This document shows positions 58,942 through 64,000 of a DNA stretch of 64,000 bases, in pieces. Location of the stretch: NCBI GenBank assembly GCA_963978895.1, contig OZ022247.1:4726197-4790196 (forward strand). The letters are read 5' to 3'. Both the position numbers and the translations under genes were made by a program. Every line of letters begins with the position of its first letter. Within the stretch, counting starts at the first letter, position 1. The notes beneath the pieces were generated by a model. The model did no database searches. It saw nothing but the letters and a program-made list of their open reading frames with translations, and was not told the DNA's origin. This DNA is from Erpobdella octoculata (taxonomy: Eukaryota > Annelida > Clitellata > Hirudinida > Erpobdellidae).

Positions 58942-61608
58942 TTAAGCTTTCTCTGCCATTTTGGTTTGTCTGAAGGACCTCTGGAGGACGAAAGCGTCGG
59001 CGGGTTCGATCTTCTTGTAGTAATTCTCCTTAGTCTCGACGATCTCGAATCCGAACTTCTCGTAGAACTCGATCGCTCCGCTGTTGTTCACCTGCACGTG
59101 TCTGGAAATGAGGAAAAAAAACAAACAAAAATTGACATCTGAAATACACAAACACTATCTATAATTAATAAAATAGTTAAACTCTACCAGCATTGAAATC
59201 ACTAACTAGTAATGGTACTCATTTTTAAGGTTAGTGAAAGGAGTTAGTTAATTCTGTGAGACATTCAAACTGAGCAGTACGGGTAAACTCCTTGCTTAAC
59301 GGAGATTCGAACCGACGACCTATAAGCCGACAGGTGGAAAGCTTTACCGCTATACTACTACCGCCAAAAAATATATAAGATAAGATATTCATATAATAAA
59401 TAATTATATTTATAAACTAAAAACAAAGGAGCGTGTTAAATGGGCGTTAAAATTAGTTAAGCCAATGCATATTTCTCAAAAGATTCAAAATTATGACACA
59501 CAGAAAGTTTTTTTACAAAGTAACGTGACGCGAGAGACACAACAAACTTACAAGTACACATTGTCGTATGTTCCATCGGTCTGACAGATGTTGAGAATGT
59601 GCTGCAACATGACGCTTCCTGGAAAACAGGATAAAACGTATTGAGTTTAAGATGTGTAATGCGTACTTGTATATATGCAAACTTGTATATTTGCATACTT
59701 GTATATTTGCGGACTTGTATATGTGCGTACTTGTAAATGTGCCCACTCGTAAATATGCGTACTTGTATATATGCATACTTGTGTATATGCATGCTTGTAT
59801 ATTTTGTAGAAATTATTTTGTAATATTAATTACCAGTATTTTAATAAAATATATTGAAATAACGCAGGAAAAACACATAAACGAAGATTTCTGAATTGTT
59901 AAAAAAACATCAAAAATTGGTTCTGGTGGTTTTGACAGCAACAAAAAAAGCCAACATTGGCATATATTATAATTCAAAAATTTAAGAAAAAAATGCATGT
60001 GTTGTAAAAAAATTTTTTGATTAAAAATTCTTACAATTACAAGTGAATTTTTATTCGAATGTGCATCATTTTCTACAATAAAATTAAACTAATAATGAGA
60101 ATGTTTTCTTTTATTGCAAAGAAATTTGTTCACAGATGGATGAGGTGGCTTGCTGTGCACAGTCCATTTTTTTAATAATAACATATATATATATATAAAA
60201 AGATCGTGACGGTGTTTGTGTCCAAACTCCTCCGAAACGGCTGAACCAATTTTTATGAAATTGTTTGTGTACGTTTGGTAGGTCTGAGCATAGATACACA
60301 AAAAAAATTCATAAAAATCGGTTCGGCCGTTTCGGAGAAGTTTATATATAATATATAGGCCAAAATCAGACAGACTCATATATATATATATAAATCAAGA
60401 GAGCGACCGGGAGCGGAAAAGCGACCGGGAGAGCAAGCATAAAACAACGTTTGCTGGGTCAGCTAGTATAATTAAAAAAAATTAATGATGGTAATTATAA
60501 TGAAAACAATAATTAATGAATACTATAGAAAAAAGCGACAAAATGAATAAAATAAATACGATTCAAACTGACAAAACATAAACAAAACCTAACCGATTCC
60601 CATTCGTCTGTACGGAGCGAGACATCCGAGCGTCATGATGTACAATCTCTTCAAGCCTTCCGACTTGTCTTCTCTACAGCAGACTGCTCCCACGACTATG
60701 TCGTTAAAATAAGCTAAAAAAAAGGTATAAGAATAATCAGTTTTATTGGTCAATTTAGATGATAACCCAAAAAATGATGATGACAACAATTAAATAATCT
60801 ATTTTACATATTTTAACTTAATTTAAATGACCATTCATATAGCACTCTATTATAGATATTACTTAGTAGGTATAGAGAAACACAGATTCTAAAATGAAAT
60901 AAGTATTATTTTGATAATTTGAAGTTTATGTACCAATTGTGTAAACTCACCGAGTTTTGCTAGTTCACCAACATCTAAAATGTCGTTGTAGAACTTGTCA
61001 TTGTAGACGACAGGAAAGACAACCTCGTTGATTCTCTTCAACTGCCTTATATTATGAACTGTTACATCTCCTAACTCAATGACTCCTCTATTATAGTAAA
61101 AAATAAAATTCACTCAATAAAATAAATAATTTAAAATGTAAATAAAAAATATTAGATCCGCAATGATTATCAGTGTCTGCAAACAATATATTATATATAT
61201 GATTAATTCTTCTGCGGCCCAATTTTATACTGAACTAAACTAGTAAAATCACCTATAGTTTCTATTTAGCATTGTAATAATTAGATATCATAATATTACT
61301 AAAAAATATAGATTCATAGATTCTTCGGTTTTAGGTTTAATTTAGATAAGAACCGTCATCTATATTTCATTTTACAAGCTTTCATTTATAAACGATATAT
61401 AACAATGAACACTTGATTGTATAAATGTTATAATAAATTTAATTTAATCTATCAGTTATGTACGTAACTGCGCCGGTTTGAGGTCTTCGCCTTGGCCGCT
61501 GGCCAAATAACGTGACATACGTACGCAGTTATCACTAGTTATCGATCAGAAATAGGTTCGGTTAGATAAACACCAGTCCAAAATATAAGCATGTTCTAAC
61601 TTTTTCAT
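58942..61608 (-). CDS. NAA50: N-alpha-acetyltransferase 50 (GNAT family)
   Basis: Acetylates protein N-termini that start with Met, and associates with the NatA complex at the ribosome. Minus-strand exons 61601-61608, 60951-61087, 60594-60713, 59552-59618 and 58942-59101 total 492 nt and 163 aa, against 169 in human. The start MKKGVIELGDVTVHNIRQLK aligns residue for residue with the human protein. FPVVYNDKFY, AYFNDIVVGAVCCR and LYIMTLGCLAPYRRMGIG follow, the last being the acetyl-CoA loop (R-x-x-G-x-G). Then DNVYLHVQVNNSGAIEFYEK and FGFEIVETKENYYKKIEPAD. The Tyr of LYIMTLG and the His of LHVQV correspond to the catalytic pair Tyr73 and His112. Only the extreme C-terminus (RQTKMAEKA) differs from vertebrates. 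The initiator exon carries just eight coding bases. Confidence 0.96.
59268..59372 (-). mobile_element. tRNA-derived SINE head in NAA50 intron 4
   Basis: Minus strand: GTATAGCGGTAAAGC (box A-like), 30 bases on GTCGGTTCGAATCTCC (box B-like), then GTTAAGCAAGGAGTTTACCC. Best-preserved pol III promoter of the family in this window. Not a tRNA gene: the ends cannot pair as an acceptor stem. Confidence 0.6.
59645..59800 (+). repeat. Degenerate 15-bp minisatellite in NAA50 intron
   Basis: About nine copies of a unit containing GCATACTTGTATAT with single changes. Confidence 0.85.
60183..60466 (+). mobile_element. Helitron-like non-autonomous element in NAA50 intron
   Basis: Begins with a TATATATATATATAAAAAGATCG tract shortened by the flank. 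It contains the family phrase CTCCGAAACGGCTGAACCAA and its near-inverse CGGTTCGGCCGTTTCGGAGA, and ends TTTGCTGGGTCAGCTAG before T. CTAG/T termini and the GAAACGGCTGAACC block are shared with many invertebrate Helitrons. Confidence 0.5.
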
Positions 61609-62565
61609 TATGAGTGATGTTTGGCGGTCTCCCGAAATTCGCCGAACTTAACGTCGCTCTCGCCGAACGAAGAAAATCAAACACATCTGCGAAAAGTAAA
61701 TATACATTTGTGAGGTCAATAGCCAAATTTTAATAAATTAAAAAATAATTTTAAAGTATTAAATTAAAAAAATTTTGCATTAAATTTTCTTTACTAAATT
61801 TTCTATTGTATATATCGTTAAATTCTATCTGAATCATGCATCATGGTAGATATATTTTCAGGCGCACAGATGGTGATTTGTAATGTGATAGATGTACATA
61901 ACATAACAATATTTTGGGAGCCGTCCATAAATGACGTCGAGCAATTATTTTATTCCTATTGCACCCTCCAGTGGCGGATCCAGTAGGGGATGCAGGTAGG
62001 GGGAGATGGGGGCATTGAGGTTTTTTGGTAACAAAAGTCAAGCCATTCAAAAAGTCAACATTGTTTTTGGTGAATTTCAATTTAAAGCTTCAATATAAAT
62101 ATAAAATAAAATATAAATTAAATATAAAGCACTCATAATCAGAGATGGATGCATCTGCCTACCAGTCAACAGAAACTTAGTCGGTTTTGTTACTGGAGTG
62201 AAGCTAGCAGGCGTTCGTAGTATGGGATAACGTGTATGTAAATGTATGTGTGAAGCTAGCAGGCGTTCAATTTAATTTCAAAATATTAAAAAAAAAAGTA
62301 TCGGTATTAATAAAACAACTAAAAATAAATTATATCATCAAAAAATTATTATCGCAACATCAACAGATTTTTTTTAAAACGAATTTTTCTAATATTCTAA
62401 ATGTAAACAAAATCATCAGGTTTATGGCGTTTGGTAAAAGCCTTATATCTTTCATAGTAATTAAATTTTTGTATTGATTAAGGTTTTATTTTGAAGATAT
62501 TATGTGTCTATATAAACATATATAAAATTTATTTCATTAATCCATGACAAACTGGTAGAAAAACT
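61609..62565. other. Region upstream of NAA50
   Basis: Should include the NAA50 promoter and 5' UTR (about 61609-61700, GC-richer with CGCCGAAC steps). At 61965-62050 is a dispersed-repeat edge CAGTGGCGGATCCAGTAGGG. No other gene is supported. Confidence 0.4.
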
Positions 62566-62569
62566 CTCA

Positions 62570-62972
62570 CGAAATTGACTAATATTTCGTTTCAGGGGTA
62601 CACTAAAACGTATATATCTCTGATTATTTTCAAAAATTGATAGCAACAAATATAGCATTTTAAAGATGATATGGGCTTCTATATCATATATAAAATCCAT
62701 AACATCAACCCATCCCAAATGTTGACCAGACCTTAACAAAAATGACTGATATTTCTCGAATCGATTAATATTTCTCTAATATCAGCCGTCTACGACTCAT
62801 GTATGGTGAAGCGTTAAAACTCAAATATCTCTGCTTATTTTCAAAAGTTGATGACAATCATGGTGTCATTTTAAAGATAATATGTTGATGTATAACATAT
62901 ATAAAACTCGTACAATCAACCCATCACAAAAAGGTTAGCAGGCGTTGACAAAATCGATTAATATTTCTCTAG
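62570..62972 (+). repeat. Two tandem copies of a unit of about 205-225 bp
   Basis: Both copies contain AAATATCTCTG.TTATTTTCAAAA.TTGAT, CATTTTAAAGAT.ATATG, CATATATAAAA and CAACCCATC.CAAA, and end in ATCGATTAATATTTCTCTA. About 80 percent alike. Confidence 0.7.
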
Positions 62973-62987
62973 GATACTAGCCCATTC

Positions 62988-64000
62988 GTCGCAAAGCCGT
63001 TTCGTCGCAGGGTACATTTTCGTCGCGACATTGCGACGAAAATTCCCACTTTGCGACGAAACGGCCCAGAATGCGACGAAACGGCCGACCATTGCGACGA
63101 AAAGTCTAGCAATTTTGGTGGGCAGTATTCCGCTGTATGGCGAAACTGTTGGCCACCTTATTGCAAAAGACCACTAGACCGCCAAATGGAAGGGGAATTC
63201 CGCAATCTGCACGAGCCATGTCATTACAAGAGGTTGCTGCACGCTTCCTACCGTTGCAACTGGGTTGTATTTATGCCATGTTGCATACCAGACAAAGGTG
63301 TCGGATTAAATGGAAGTCGTTTTGTTATATTCGCCAGGGGAATGTGATTTTTATCGCTACGCGGCCCTATAATTCTAAAACGATATAAGTTGCTAATTAG
63401 CCTCAAATTTCTAGAGTACAGTCATAATTTAAATTAAATTGAGAATATTAAAAAGAAATCCAAATAAACAGCCCATTTAATGAAAACTTGGTAATTCAAA
63501 TAACACAAAATCATAATAATAATCATTTATTGTTCAATTTTAACAAGTTCGTTAGCTGACTATGCAGCTGAATTGAATCAATTTTTTTTGTTGAAAAATT
63601 AAGATAGAGTTTGTTGAGTTCTTCTTCAAACTCTTTGGCAACTCTTCTTTGAGTCCTTTGAACCTGATACAAGCTCACAAATTGCTCGTTTAGAGCTATG
63701 GTGCGTGCCTCATTTTCTAAAACTGAACACAAAGCATAAAGGCTTGTGTTGTGGTTGGCCATTTGCTTTAATCCATTGTTCCATCCTTCCAGGTCGTTGT
63801 TGGTCCTTATTTTCACATCAAAACAGGACCAGGTAGACACTGGATAGGAACCATTCAGCCACGTTTTTTGAAAGTATTTCATAAATTGCTAAATAAAAAC
63901 ATTGTTATTAAAAAGTATGAACAGTAAACACTAATAATATAGTAGCACTTACTTTTATTTTTGGCATTATGTTCCAACAAGGATTCCATAACAATTTGTT
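62988..64000 (-). mobile_element. Mutator-like (MULE) transposon, truncated by window end
   Basis: A cluster of CGTCGCA steps and inverted TGCGACGA steps (62990-63106) marks the probable left terminus. Transposase exons follow on the minus strand to the window edge. Boundaries and the 9-bp duplication cannot be checked because the other end is outside. Confidence 0.55.
63523..64000 (-). CDS. MULE-type transposase, C-terminal part (partial)
   Basis: Two exons, 63953-64000 (running off the window) and 63523-63888, are joined across a short GT-AG intron to give a continuous frame QFMKYFQKTWLNGSYP. Then comes the hallmark DVKIRTNNDLEGWNNGLKQM (RTNN-x-x-E-G-W-x-x) and a helical C-terminus ending in LLKLNNK. 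RTNN..EGWH/N is typical of the C-terminal part of Mutator-like transposases in invertebrate genomes. The visible part has no stop codons or frameshifts, so the copy may be recent. The catalytic DDE core is outside the window. Confidence 0.65.

Noticed and set aside
59268..59372. Genuine tRNA gene
   Set aside because: Box A and B are present but the ends cannot form an acceptor stem, and related copies share a non-tRNA body; it is a SINE head.
61445..61530. Palindromic cluster with TACGTAACTGCG and TACGTACGCAGTTA
   Set aside because: Could form a hairpin, but no family, duplication or promoter context supports a specific feature.

Overview
This is a window of nuclear DNA from a eukaryote, almost certainly a bilaterian invertebrate. 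Genes are split into many short exons by small AT-rich introns. The encoded proteins are animal ones (Polycomb RING finger, PSMA3, calcineurin B, TXNL1, NAA50, a Ly6-type three-finger protein). Intergenic DNA is full of microsatellites, hAT, Helitron, Mutator-like and retroposed repeats. A lophotrochozoan such as a leech would fit, but that is inference; nothing here fixes the species. There is one 200-base assembly gap (31301-31500).

Left gene cluster (about 0.7-17.1 kb). A PCGF/Psc-like Polycomb gene with a very long Ser-rich tail (+, 787-4533), proteasome subunit alpha-3 (+, 6903-9437), calcineurin subunit B (-, 11405-12454), a C8orf76-like gene (+, 12922-15835) and an unrecognised gene whose product ends in a hydrophobic hairpin (-, 16201-17040). 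Calcineurin B and the C8orf76-like gene diverge from a 467-bp shared promoter interval. Exon joins were checked by reading frame; predicted protein lengths are 825, 252, 170, about 331 and 279 aa.

TXNL1 region (about 17-25.8 kb). Thioredoxin-like 1 (+, 20203-25761, nine exons, 287 aa) has a 3-kb first intron holding a telomere-like tract and a hAT transposon, and the hAT itself carries a younger retroposon copy.

Gene desert (about 25.8-51.6 kb). No host gene is recognisable. It holds large microsatellite and minisatellite arrays, Helitron-like elements (one sits exactly inside a minisatellite and leaves a perfect empty site), and a hAT-like element that contains a second, 2.9-kb inverted-repeat element with a decayed nuclease-like gene. 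Several repeat-free islands of balanced composition could be regulatory DNA.

Right gene cluster (about 51.6-61.6 kb). A GPI-type Ly6 protein (+, 51617-53550) converges on a two-transmembrane protein with the layout of BK-channel beta/TipE subunits and a long acidic N-terminus (-, 54105-56967). NAA50 N-acetyltransferase follows (-, 58942-61608, 163 aa). The right edge enters a Mutator-like transposon whose transposase runs off the window. The host genes are mostly unrelated housekeeping or signalling genes, with no operon logic. The most noteworthy signals are the nested mobile elements, an apparent excess of GC-AG introns, the long Polycomb tail, and the decayed element at 39.0-41.9 kb.
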